A DNA stretch of 64,000 nt from Ostrinia nubilalis (taxonomy: Eukaryota > Arthropoda > Insecta > Lepidoptera > Crambidae), in NCBI RefSeq assembly GCF_963855985.1, contig NC_087106.1:7919001-7983000 (forward strand), given 5' to 3'. A program made the position numbers and the translations under genes. Positions 53,480 through 63,671 of this stretch are shown one piece after another. Within the stretch, counting starts at the first letter, position 1; the number at the start of each line of letters is the position of its first letter. The notes under the pieces were generated by a model that did no database searches, was not told where the DNA came from, and saw only the letters and a program-made list of their open reading frames with translations.

Positions 53480-54115
53480 TGACGGCAGGTCACCGATAAG
53501 CACGCTTTTAATTTGCTCGTACATATCTCGATGGGAAGTCGAGCAAGCCACCCCCATAAGCCACAGTTTCAGTGAACCAGCACTGCACAAATCGCTCCCC
53601 AGGCCGCCTATAGACCCGACCTCTTCGACTGCTGCACTGCAAACACAGTCTGCATTCATCGGAGAACAAAACTCGCCTCCATTACTCGCCTTCCCATCGA
53701 AATAAGTGCGAGCTAATTGAAAGCGGGCTTGTCGGTGACCTGCCGTCAGTTTTGAGCCTGAGGCAGGCCTTTTTGGTGTCAAATTCTATTGCTTATATCT
53801 TAGACGAACTGTCCACTCTCTAACAGCTTTCCTACGAACATTTCTGAGCTCTTGCTGGACGTCGATACCAGTCAAACGACGATTTCATAGAGAGGTTGAC
53901 ATGAAAATACGGTCATCCCTCTGCGATGTGCACCGGCGCTGTTAAGAACTTGGTCTCGGGATAAAGCCACCAGCCTCCCGAAAGCGTCTTAAAACTTTCG
54001 AAACCTAGGACTGGCTTATGTGGAGCTGACGTGCGACAGCCCGCTGGCTGAGCCCTTCTTGCAATAGTGCAACGATTTGTGCTGCTTCGAAAGGTGTAAA
54101 TTCCCAGGTAAAGTG
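53480..54115 (-). pseudogene. Tc3-like transposase remnant
   Basis: Reading down from 54115: EAAQIVALLQEGLSQRAVAR and LRRFREAGGFIPRP (helix-turn-helix), GIDVQQELRNVRRKAVRE, then PASGSKLTAGHRQARFQLAR. After a shift comes a catalytic-core segment with RVYRRPGERF-like coding. The same N-terminal segment occurs inverted on the plus strand at about 52970-53060 (LLQEGLSQRAVTRQLHINQS) because of the snap-back duplication. Stops and shifts throughout; the C-terminal third is missing. Confidence 0.75.
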
Positions 54116-55984
54116 TCAAAAGAAGCGGAGATGTGTATGGATTACCGTGTGAAAGCAAAAATCCGAAAACACGTGCTTTTACAGGGAGTAAATAGGCCGC
54201 AACTCGCGACGTATCAAACAGTTCATAGATGTCTTTATCCTTACTTCTTCACATCAGCCGGGATATCTTTTTAAATACTGATGTGATTTAAATGAATTTG
54301 GTATTAATTTAAAGTTAAAAGTCCAATCTTTAAAATGGTGCCACTTTGTTACTAACAAATTCGTTAGTACAGAAGATCGCGTGGAAACAACTTCATGTAA
54401 GTAATTCCATACTTTTGCTTGCGAGTGTAGATCTATTTTTGTTTTGTCGACAAAAAAGAGGTCAAATTTTTTTTGAGAATTTTTTTAAATGTTTTATAGA
54501 CTTTTTTTCTTCCAATTACTTTTTGTAAAGAAAACGTAATAACTTTATAACATCCTGTAAAAACAGTAATAATGCTAAATAACAGACGATACTAAAAAAA
54601 ATACTCAGAAAATGCCAACAAATAATAAAAAATGATATTTTTGGAAAAAATCTGCTTTTAAATCCTTTTTTTTTTTTTGTTATTTGATTCTCCAAAAAAA
54701 GCCCCTATAACAGGTGGTTTTTATTACTTTGTATTATTCTCTATCGTATTACCTTTGTAAAACCAAAAATCGCTTGTCTCTATCCCTATCACAACATTTG
54801 CTATGATCGTTTGAACTAAGCCTCTCCGGGCCCGCCATTCAACGCTTCGTTAACAACTAAACTGAAAATGGCTCTAGATTTGTAATTTTGATAAAGACAA
54901 TTTAGATTTCAAATAAAAACAAAAGATTTCGAAGTAAAATAAGCATTTTAAAATTGTCCCTACCTGTAGCGGAGAATAATGTTGTGGTAGGCCTTTGTTC
55001 AAACTATCATAGAAAATGTTGTGCTGGGATAGAGACATGCGATTTTTGGTTTGACAAAGGTAATACGTTAGAGAATAATACAAAGCAATAAAAACCACCT
55101 GTTATAGGGGCATTTTTTGGAAAAAATTATGAAATAACCATTAAACACGAATTTATAAGCAGATTTTTTTCAAAAAGTACAATTTTTATTATTTGTTGGC
55201 ATTTTCTGAGTATTTTTTTTTGTATCGTCTGTTATTTAGCATTATTCATGTTTTTATTTTATCACGATATACCTCTTAGTTTAAAAGTTATTACGTTTTC
55301 TTTACAATAAGTAATTGGAAGAAAAAAATTATATATATATTTTTTTTAAATCTCAAATAAATTTTGACCTCTTTTTTGTCGATAAAAATAGGTCTAGTTT
55401 CACCTAATTTCATATGTACACTTTATCGTGACTCACACTGTATAATTAACGAATCTAACAGTTTTTGCCCCAGTAGAGAACGAAGTCTCGTTTTAATGCG
55501 CTTTAATGCTGAAAATCGTCTCTCACAAGTCACTTGCGTGAATGAAACTGTGAGAATTAACACTGTAATACATAAAAAAAGCAAAATAAAACTCCCGTCA
55601 TTTCCCGGCAATTTTCCGAGTATTGCATTTATTAGAGGACGCAATTTTATTTTTGGGACATGTGTGGGTCAATGTGATCAATAGAAGCTTAATCTCAAGT
55701 TTTTGGGGTCGCCACCCTTGTCCCCCAACCGCCATCTTGAAAAAAGGGCTGAAAACACTTTTTAAGCGTCTTACAAAAATTCACTATGTCATAATTTGTA
55801 GCAATGTGTTTTGCCTACAAATAATATTATGTTTACATAACTTTTTGTCCTAAATTAAAAATTAGAGAAGTAATACATAAGAAAAAAGGATTTTTTATTT
55901 TTTTATTATTTGTAGGCAAAGCAATTTTCTACAAATTATGACTGTACAATTTTTTTGTACGACGCATAGTTTCCGAGACATGCA

Positions 55985-56110
55985 CGCGGGCAACCGTAGC
56001 ACAGGGGCCACGCTGCGCGGGCCCCCTGTGCTACGGTTGCCGCATGCCCCGCAACCCAGGCCGTGGGGGGCCCGCGCAGGCTGGGGCCCGGCTGGCAAAT
56101 GCCACCCCGA
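55985..56110. other. GC-rich hairpin near the right end of the CAGGGTCGG hAT
   Basis: GGCAACCGTAGCACAGGGGC pairs with GCCCCCTGTGCTACGGTTGCC across a ~14-base loop, followed by a CpG-rich stretch with two further ccgcgcagg/ctggggccc repeats. A likely secondary-structure signal of the transposon end; no miRNA claim is made. Confidence 0.65.
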
Positions 56111-56169
56111 CTGTATGGCCAGTCCGACGCTGCGGCTCGTGGTTTTATGGCCAAATTATGACCTAAAGT

Positions 56170-56640
56170 AATAAAATATTTTTTTTATTAATCTAAATAG
56201 TGCTAAAAGCTTTAAAGTAACAATAAAATAAGAAGATAACAGAGCTAAAACTTTAGTAAATGTTTGGCTAATGCTGAGCAGTAAATAAGCATAAGAAAAG
56301 ATCATAAAAATGCGTTCAATCTGTAAAATGTGTTAATATATCTGAATGCACTATAGAATATTTCGACAACGTTTATTTAATGCATTAGGTTTTCTTATTT
56401 ACTAATATACGGTTTTAACCTTTGTGTTAGTGTAAATGCTGTTAAAGGTGCTGTATATTAAAAGTAATTAATGTTTTAGTATGATTATAAGCCAATTAAC
56501 TTAATTTTTTTAGACCATATAATAGCTTCATGCATTGTAAATTTTACCGCATTCTACTCAAAAGCATTTAAACTAAGTCAAAACTGATTTAAAGTGATAG
56601 TCTGACTTTAAAACGTAAATCAATCTTAACTTCAGTGAAT
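56170..56640. other. AT-rich right flank of the TA/CCCAAGTAACAC element
   Basis: No gene, repeat array or motif recognised between the hAT and the element's right TIR. Confidence 0.5.
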
Positions 56641-56879
56641 ATACAGATTGCGTGTTACTTGGGTAGGTACCTCCGATAAACATTTCGGACCGCAGATCGA
56701 CTTAAATTAAGGTAAGCACGTGTGGTGCTCAGCTCCCTCAGAGTCCAGATATTGCAGCATAGAGGAATATGAGAAACACTAGTACATCAGTGTGGTGCTC
56801 AAGTCCCCTAGATGATTTTTTGGAGAATATACCAATGAAGTTATTCTAGGTTTCGTTAGTATGTTCTTTTAAAATATCG

Positions 56880-58700
56880 TCTAGAAATTGGGCCGGTGCA
56901 TTTATGTCATTATGTCGACCCCAACTTAAAAACCACACAACAGTCATTACATGGGCACAGCAGCCCACAGTGCGATTCCCAACCAAACAGCTGCAATAAT
57001 ATCCTGATATTGCTCCGAGGGAATTATAATAAAAAAATTAATAAATAAATAAATAAATAATAAAATTCTTTATTGAATATCTTATTTGACAGTTTAAACT
57101 CTAGGCTAATCTTATGCTACAAAAGGTAAAGTTATACATGTGCCTGAACCCTTCAGGTTCAGAATGTCCAATTCCCAAAATGTCCAACGGTTTCAAAACG
57201 TCCAATTCCCGGAATGTCCAATTCCCAAAATGTCCAATTCCCGAAATGTCCAATTCCTGAAATGTCCAGTTCCCGAAACGTCCAATTCCCAAAATGTCCA
57301 ATCTACTATAATGATGGGTTTGTTAAATAAGTCCTCATAGGCTTTCTTAAAAATATTTAATAAATAACCATACTTAAATTTAAATAATCATTTATTTATT
57401 TACAAATTATTCTTTCCTTTTTAAGTCAATAGAAAAAAATATAAATAACTATACATACTTGTATGAGTATAAAGTACAGTAGCTTCAAATTTTTTCTACG
57501 TACTTTTTGCAAATAATACAATTTATTTTTCTATGTTTATATGCCGATTTTGCAAAAACTAAACGCATTCGTACAGAAATATATTAATTACTAATTTTTA
57601 AGAAAGGCTATGAGGACTTATTTAATAAACCCATCATAATAGTACATTGGACATTTTGAGAATTGGACGTTTCGGGAACTGGACATTTCAGGAATTGGAC
57701 ATTTCGGGAATTGGACATTTCGGGAAATGGACATTTTGGGAATTGGACATTCTGGGAATTGGACATTTTGAAACCGTTGGACATTTTGGGAATTGGACAT
57801 TCTGAACCTGAAGGGCCTGAACTAGGATTTTTTTTCCCTGTATCTCAGGCGAAAAATTCGCGAAAATTCGCCGTGTCTTCATTCCTGTTAATTAACATGT
57901 ACGTATAATACGTCCGGCTGCCTACATGCCGCGACTTTATTCTACCACGAAGTAGGTAGTTATTGACTCCTAAAATAAGTGGGACGTCGTCTTCAATGGA
58001 GTCATTGATTTGGACCATAATGATCCATTTTCTCGGATATGCTCACCATAATAGGACCGAGCTTGCTTGAGTTGGTATGTCCCAACTGCAAATCTTTTTA
58101 AATCCTCTATGCTGAGGCTTGGAAACTCATTCAAGTGAGGATGGTTGTCGTCAATATTAATAAAGAGAGATCTCCGTCTATTTAAATGCTCCCGCTCGAC
58201 CATTTCGCCTAAAAGGTTTGGCATATTCAGTCTTGCCCTGGCTATATTTAAATATTCGATATACTCTGGCTTATCTTCAATTACAGGGTGAAACTTGTTG
58301 GTCCGAGCACAGCCGATTCTATAATCTTCCATTAGATGTGCTGCTGCTCTGTTAAAGAACTCCTGCCTAAACAGTTTAAAATCACGTTTAAGACGGCCAT
58401 TTATCACTTCTACCACCCATCTACACATAGTGACACAGCGAGATCTATTTGCTTGATCCGTAGTCAGCTGGTGGTGGCCTTCTAATAAAGATTCCGGCAT
58501 ATGTGTCTCATATCCAATGTCTTGCAGCTGCGCTACCACATCTCTGAACCCTCTATCTAGTATGAAGATATCACCTTCTCGAAAATATGATTGCATGGGC
58601 CCATCAGATCTGCTGAACTCATTACTCATTATTGTGGCATCATTTGTAGTTGCTTTGTATGGGCCTAGGCTAGGCAGTCTAAAATGTGACCATCACAGCA
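56880..58700 (-). pseudogene. DDE_Tnp_4-type transposase, second copy, split by a foldback element
   Basis: From 58700 down: CDGHILDCLGPYKATTNDAT, second catalytic Asp in DRGFRD, Glu in CRWVVEVINGRLKRD, then SLSIEDLKRFAVGTYQLK and YYGEHI. After one frameshift near 58025 the frame reads DSIEDDVPLILGVNNYLL and GRIKSRH. The Cys/His tail (YYCSCLVGNRTVGCCAHVM, then FLSWGRHND) lies at 56880-57010 beyond the foldback element. The first third, including the first catalytic Asp, is absent. About the same family as 33390-34680. Confidence 0.75.
57143..57822. mobile_element. Foldback-type element with arms of 16-bp tandem repeats
   Basis: Both arms open with a CCTGAACC(C)TTCAGGTTCAG-like sequence and then consist of repeated ATGTCCAATTCCCRAA (16 bp; about nine copies at 57162-57303 and an inverted block at 57644-57806). 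An AT-rich ~300-bp centre (cctcatagg...cctatgagg) lies between. It interrupts the transposase gene at 56880-58700. Open frames across it are repeat artefacts. Confidence 0.85.
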
Positions 58701-59867
58701 ATAATTTTACTCTCGTAAACTAAGTAAATGTAAACTAAGTAAAAAAGTAAAATTTCTCACGTCTGTCAATTTGAAGGTTTTATTATTTTGAGCTACATGC
58801 CCCTTTACCTGCGCCTATATCAATTCGATAGGGTTTAGCTCGCAATGGTAAGGGGGCAGTCTTAAAACCGTGATCCCATGTTGTGCTGCCATTTCGTCTA
58901 CAGCGTACTTATTAAAAGACTCGTTATGTGGAATCAGTTCTAAAACCATATCTGGTTCGTAATGAATATTTTTATTTAAAAGCCAATCTTGAATGGCAGC
59001 CTTTTTCCAGCTCATTTTTGGTGCCGTTTCCAATTTTCGGGAGTGGTAAGGTGCATTATCCATCACCACAATTGAGTTTGGTCTTAATTTTGGTAAGACT
59101 CCAGTGAACCACTCCTCAAAACAAACTGCATTCATCTCATCATGGAAATCTTCACAATTTTTTTTTGCTTCAAAAATCATGAGCCCCTCTTCCAGGAAGC
59201 CTTCTTCACTACCTATGTGGCTAATTATGAGACGTTTGCTTTTTCCAGATGGATTTCTTAATCCAGTGGTCAGTCCCTCCAAAAACGCTTGTCGAAATGA
59301 TGTGACTTTCTTGTCCACCCAAGTTTTTTTTTTACAGTATGACCTTAAAATAAATATGGTACATGAACATTCAATATTACTATTAAATTTAATGTAAAAT
59401 GTATATAAATTCATTTTGTGTATAAATGTTAGCTTTACCTGCGTTAACCCAAGTTTCATCTTGATAATATATATGTCTCCCATCTCGTCGAAACTGACAT
59501 ATAGATCGCAAGTAACGCTGGCGCCATGTTATTATATCATTTCGATCAATAAGTGTACTCTTGCGTGACCGTGCAACAAAGGATGATGGGCACAAATGTA
59601 TGGAAAGTGGTACCCGCTCCAATAGCCATAACCAATATATATTTTAAAAGGCCTTTAGATGTAGGAAAATGTCTGCTATGGGGCCAGTTCTAATTCACGT
59701 TTTAAAAGCAGTAATTCCACTAAGTATTATAATGAAAGTATAACACAATCATCCATGTATACGAGTATGTATTATGACTACAATCTATTAATATAACTAA
59801 AATAAGCATTGAAAAGGAAAGGATTATACCTACGATGAACTACCCAAGCTATTAGCCCTTTATTCGC

Positions 59868-60022
59868 TTTCATCATCATCATCATGATCATTTTAGCCAT
59901 ATGACGTCCAGTTGAACATAGGCCTCCCCCAATGATTTCCACAATGGCCGGTTGGTGGCGGCCTGCATCCAGCGCCTTCCCGCTACCTTTATGAGGTCGT
60001 CGGTCCATCTTGTGGGTGGACT
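59868..60022 (-). mobile_element. RTE-type LINE 3' end with (ATG)n tail
   Basis: The last ~130 bp of the same LINE family as 503-1645 (vgrplike tail, ccgcctccaatcag-type coding) followed by a catcatcatcatcatgatca microsatellite on the plus strand. 5'-truncated at the gtgggtgga point. It lies within the repeat-rich insertion of the IS630-like gene. Confidence 0.8.
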
Positions 60023-60055
60023 TATTGGGTCTTGTAGGTTTATAATAAATCTTTA

Positions 60056-60175
60056 ACCCCTTTATTAATAAAAGTTACACCCTAGTTGAACTCTGGCTTA
60101 AATTGTCATTTGGTATGGAAATGACATTTTAATCCAAGGTTCTTCCTAGGTGTAACTTTTTATTAATAAGGGGGT
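60056..60175. mobile_element. 120-bp hairpin MITE
   Basis: ACCCCTTTATTAATAAAAGT and its complement ACTTTTTATTAATAAGGGGGT are inverted ends extending through acaccctag/ctaggtgt. No clear target duplication. Confidence 0.7.
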
Positions 60176-60302
60176 AGTAGTGCTTCAAATAAAAATAATT
60201 ATTTCACAATTATCCCTATCAATAATTATAGAGTTAAGGAAGGATGCTGAAGCAGTAAACCCTTCCTGCCTCGCATAACCTAAGTACCATACGATGGACA
60301 CG

Positions 60303-60475
60303 TATGATACTTCTTCTTCTTCTTCCTCGGTCCCTCACTGATGAGGATCGCGACCACAGATAGTGTTCCTCCACAGACTGCGGTCATAAGCTGTGTGGAC
60401 CGCACGATGCAAACTCCCGCCCACCGTCTTCCTCACCGCGTCCGACCCTGCCCCGAGCGCGTCCCCCTTCATACT
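60303..60475 (-). repeat. Probable retroposon 3' end with (GAA)n tail
   Basis: A cttcttcttcttcttcc microsatellite is followed by a GC-richer block (ccctcactgatgaggatcgc ... ccgtcttcctcaccgcgtcc). The layout, microsatellite tail plus unique block in the middle of AT-rich DNA, is that of a truncated LINE or SINE end. Family not identified. Confidence 0.4.
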
Positions 60476-60514
60476 GTATGATACTTAGGTATACAAAAAG
60501 TATCTTTATCTTCG

Positions 60515-60750
60515 AACGCAACCAGATCTGAGGCTGGTGGCCATAGTAATTGTTGTTCGTCTTGGTAAGACCTTTCAAATGACACTACAAACATAACTAT
60601 TGGAGCTGGGTACCATTCTGCAAAAAAGTATGTATATCTTAATACACAACCAGATCTGAGGCTAGTGGTCATAGTAAAAGTTGTTCATCTTGGTAAGACC
60701 TTTCAAACGATACTAGACACATATCTATTGGAGCCGGGTACCATTTTGCC
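60515..60750. repeat. Two tandem copies of a ~120-bp segment
   Basis: gcaaccagatctgaggctggtggccatag... at 60518 recurs as acaaccagatctgaggctagtggtcatag... at about 60648, both ending with ggagc(t/c)gggtaccatt(c/t)tgc. The copies differ at about one base in ten. No coding role seen. Confidence 0.85.
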
Positions 60751-61344
60751 CATTGTCCTTTAAAATTAAGATACTTCAAATTTTTTCTGAGGGTATTATC
60801 TTTGGAATTCTTGGGCATTTCTGGATCATCGTTCATCACTTGTAAAATCTAAAATAGTACATTTTATAATAGCTTGGAATCATTACTTATTATAAAAGAT
60901 GTAGGTATAAAATAATACTGTCTGACTGATTGACTAACCTTTGCAATGGTTGGAGGTTCATTTCGGTAAAAGAACTGATGAAGAATTCTTCGTATTGCAG
61001 AGAATGTAAATTCATCAATTTTATCTTTGAAACTTCGCTTTGGTCCAGTTTTTTTAGGAGGAGTTGGCGGAGCACCTTTATTTACTTACTTCAAAACGTT
61101 ACAAACAGAGCGTGAGGTTATTCCCAATATGTCAGCAACTTTGCTCATATATTCATTTTCTTCCACAACTTCAAAGGCCTCCAATTGCGCAGAAATTTCA
61201 TTTTTCACGTATTTGTAGGCGTTGCGGATTATTACTTTATCAGTAACAGTGAAAGCTTATCGTGGACGTTTTTTTCTTGGGGACAAGAAAACATCCACGT
61301 CTTTTTGTGATGTACTTGGCTGAGGAAGTGAGGATCCATTTTGA

Positions 61345-62090
61345 TGGAAAACCAAAACAAATAGATTCACTCAAAGTTCACAAAAAACTATAAACGTATC
61401 AACAAACACAACGTAACAATACTTTAACAAAAACCCAACAAAATAACAAAATATCGATTCGCAATGAAATAAGATATTCGTACAGTCAGGCTGGGAGAAT
61501 GAAGCCGAATGACAAGATAAACAAAATGGCGATAGCTGCACGAGCGCGCACGGGTTGCCAATACAGAAAACTATCTAGGCTCTTTTATTATAAGTTTTGT
61601 TTTTAATATAAAAACAAAAATATTAACTTTTTATAAAATAGAGCAGCGATTACTAATTAATAAATAATTATTATGTATTTATTAAAATAAAAATCAATAA
61701 TTTAGTCTTTAATTGGCACACTGATGGCACACACACTGATTGTTTATCGATTTTTGTGTACTGATAGTGTACACACTATTATAATATTGTGGTATAATTA
61801 TTTCACAAAATGATAGTAGCTAATGTCAAATGTGGAATCGAATTATAATTCCGACTTTAGACCGGGACCTCATTGCCAACATCATCAAAACTAGACCGGA
61901 AACTATCAAGAAATGTTTTGTAAATAGGAATGGACGACTTGGAGTTATTTTTAAATGTAGTACAACATTATAAAAAACATGTTAAATAATAATTCAATGT
62001 CCTTAAATTTGCGAGATCAATCAAAATATTTTAAGTACCTACTTTTATAATTAAAAATTACGGTCTTGAGTAAACGGAAACGCCTCTAAG
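61345..62090. other. AT-rich intergenic stretch
   Basis: It begins with the likely leader of the IS630-like gene and continues without recognisable genes or repeats up to the candidate transcript. Confidence 0.45.
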
Positions 62091-62159
62091 GCGACTCGCG
62101 TCGTCACATTGCGTTAATATTCCGATAGATGGCGTCAGAGTAGAGTTAGAGTGTAGTGA

Positions 62160-63665
62160 GAATGAAAACGAAGGAATTGTTATATTTCAAACTTGGCGTG
62201 TAAGTGGTGTAAGTACCTATTGTTTGATTTATTTCAACTTGTGAATAAAACAAAATATAACTATGTGTGTTATTATTATGTTTATTAGAGACAATTTTAT
62301 TATGGCGCACTCGGTGCATTCAGTGTAAATGCCTACTTTGATTTCATTGCAGCAATAGTTTTTTTTCGCAATGTTGTTGATGATATTATTAACTGGCCAG
62401 TGACTTTTTTGATTTTGTAACTTAATCAGCCTTAGCTACTGGAATTAACTGGGATGTAAACTAATACATAACCTATCATCATTGCTGTTTTTCTACCTAC
62501 TTACTAACAGCATGAATGTATTTTTGTAGCTCTCCGGCTGCAGTAGCCAGCGTTGGCTTGTGCTGTGGGTGGTACCGGCGCGCTGGTACTGTGCAACGGT
62601 ACGATATCAATAATCTACAGTGGTATCGGTGTGCTTTCATCATCAACATCAATAATCGATGTCTAAAACAACTATATTTGAACTGTAGATTCTACAGTTC
62701 AAATATTAATTATGAATTATGTTCCCTTTTAGATCTTGAGGTATAATGGTTTTTAACGTTATTACAGGAGTGAGAACCATAGTCGCTGGCGCGCTTGGCG
62801 CTGGATATTGCGGCGGCTGCGGCGGCGTGATATGACGTCGGCAGAGTAAGTACATATTTTATACTTTCTTTTTTAACATAATGAACTGTAGCCTATACAG
62901 TTTGTTGTACTATTTTTATTTTTTAAGTTCACATGTATCAACGCATGCTGTTTGTTTGCTTAATAAAGAAAAATAATAAATAACTAAATTTAAATTATTA
63001 TACTTGATTATTTATCTTTGTCTTAATTTATCAAAATAGTAATTTTTATCAGACAAAATTTATTGAATCTAACTATATTGTTTCAGAAATCAGGAAGACT
63101 TGCAATGTCCGACGGAGGAGCTCCATGTTGGAGTTGGAGCGTAAGAAGGAAAAGACCACGAAGATTACCACGGATTTATTTTAGAACATACAGCACACAG
63201 AGACTACATGAGATCGAGTGATTGATCCAGAAGCCTGGAAGCCTTACATTGACAGCGGAGTGCCAAATTCAAATATGCTTGCGTTTAACCAAAAAGTTTC
63301 TAACTTTCCAACACTCCAGGCCGACGTGGCAGAGACAGAGGAGTGGCTTGAGCCATCAGAGTTCCTGGCAGCACTACGGGCCTGGCCTGGAGTGCCGTGG
63401 CGGCGACCTCCGAGGAGACCACGGCGCAGTTGTCCATACGTGGACGTATCCTCGGAGCAGACGCTTATTCAACATATACGAGGATTAAGAGCCCTATTAA
63501 CTTTTTGCACCTTAGTTAAATTGTTAATAGGGCTCCATCTATTTTAATGAACTTTGTAAATATTGTAAATAGTAGAATAGGTTATGTAGATTTAGTATTT
63601 CATTTGTAATTATTTGATAATTAGCTAGATTAAGTTGACTGTAAATAAATTTGTACAGAAACATT
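62160..63665 (+). ncRNA. Candidate spliced, polyadenylated transcript with little coding capacity
   Basis: A possible first exon ends at gcgtGTAAGT (about 62201). A second exon is bounded by TATTACAG at 62767 and GTAAGT at 62846. A third starts after TTGTTTCAG at 63087 and ends after AATAAA at 63644. Splicing exons 2 and 3 gives an ATG frame of only 23 codons (MTSAENQEDLQCPTEELHVG, then a stop). A separate 109-codon frame (63218-63547) has no recognisable domain. This is the only stretch where splice sites, GC-richer exons and a polyadenylation signal line up without transposon similarity. It may be a lncRNA or a decayed host gene. Exon 1 is speculative. Confidence 0.35.
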
Positions 63666-63671
63666 TTTTTT

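Larger units (their letters stand above)
52636..54427. mobile_element. Tc1/Tc3-like element with inverted internal duplication, TSD TA
   Basis: CACTCGCGAGCAAAACTATGG at the left and CCATACTTTTGCTTGCGAGTG at the right, flanked by TA (52634-52635, 54428-54429). The left half (to about 53432) is an inverted copy of the right half's 5' part, so the element snaps back on itself; a further short inverted repeat is at 53440-53490 against 53728-53795. Confidence 0.85.
52590..55440. mobile_element. Palindromic mariner-like element, TIR CAGTGTGAGTCACGATAAAG
   Basis: CAGTGTGAGTCACGATAAAG at the left and its complement at 55390-55440 are flanked by TA (52588-52589, 55441-55442). Arms of about 0.4 kb (54430-54670 against 55115-55395) and inner arms (54690-54830 against 54965-55125) fold back. 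No transposase. The sequence at the start of the window is a relative of these arms. Confidence 0.85.
52500..55650 (-). pseudogene. hATC domain of the CAGGGTCGG hAT, split by a 2.85-kb palindrome
   Basis: At 55441-55644 the minus strand reads VSFTQVTCERRFSALKRIKT and RLRSLLGQKLLDSLI. After the insertion it continues at 52589-52500 with SDLIKDDENRSFYDRVINCL and AESSPLL. CERRFSALKRIKTRLRSLLG is the hATC core. One stop codon lies near the junction. The rest of the transposase is missing. Confidence 0.75.
52354..56132. mobile_element. hAT element, TIR CAGGGTCGGACTGG, TSD CGGCTCGT
   Basis: CAGGGTCGGACTGGGCC at the left, CCAGTCCGACGCTG at the right, flanked by exact 8-bp repeats CGGCTCGT (52346-52353, 56133-56140). 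It keeps part of the hATC domain (split by the palindromic element) and a GC-rich hairpin region near the right end. Nested in the TA/CCCAAGTAACAC element. Confidence 0.9.
50584..56663. mobile_element. TA-flanked element with 12-bp TIR CCCAAGTAACAC, inserted in the Tc1 gene
   Basis: CCCAAGTAACAC opens and GTGTTACTTGGG closes the element. TA is duplicated (50582-50583, 56664-56665), and the Tc1 coding sequence is continuous if 6.08 kb plus one TA is removed. After subtracting the nested hAT, about 2.3 kb is its own: AT-rich, almost without coding sequence. Only one short exon-like segment (51924-51986) and a MITE are recognised. A TA target suggests Tc1/mariner-type mobilisation; the true family is unknown. 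Confidence 0.8.
49677..56760 (-). pseudogene. Tc1-type transposase, frameshifted and split by a 6.08-kb insertion
   Basis: The main part (49677-50581) has the paired-like DNA-binding end (GGFVRRHGRPRSRV), then the catalytic D in FSDESK, the second D in MHDNARAHA and the E in DMNPIEHMW. An 8-bp insertion (atgatgtg) near 49915 shifts the frame between the second D and the E. At 50581 the gene stops abruptly, and its N-terminal helix-turn-helix (LNLSRSAVRNVYRRYLETGG across the junction) resumes at 56666 and continues to about 56760. Joining at the TA restores frame. Upstream of that the N-terminus is weak. Decayed, but all three catalytic residues are recognisable. Confidence 0.85.
58715..61339 (-). 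pseudogene. IS630/Tc1-like (DDE_3) transposase, four exons, disrupted
   Basis: Exon A (60939-61339): MDPHFLSQPSTSQKD, a stop after KKRPR, then a helix-turn-helix (YMSKVADILGITSRSVCNVL) and PPTPPKKTGPKRSFKDK, ending AAAG|GTTAG. Exon B (about 60745-60838): NDDPEMPKNS, LRKNLKYLNFK. A 1.1-kb repeat-rich insertion follows. Exon C (59439-59600): RNDIITWRQRYLRSI and the first catalytic D in YYQDETWVNAG, donor CAG|GTAAAG. Exon D (from 59343): AFLEGLTTGLRNPSGKSKRL, D in VVMDNAPYHS, E in CELNPIELI, where the next codon, normally W, is a stop (TAG). All three acidic residues persist; the C-terminus is lost. Confidence 0.8.

Noticed and set aside
55985..56045. GC-rich hairpin as a microRNA precursor
   Set aside because: It lies at a hAT end with repeated GC motifs; a transposon structural role is simpler and no expression evidence exists.
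57101..57340. Overlapping open frames on both strands (SNSQNVQ..., GIGRFGNW...)
   Set aside because: They are readings of the 16-bp tandem repeat in the foldback arms; the same frames appear inverted at 57618-57908.
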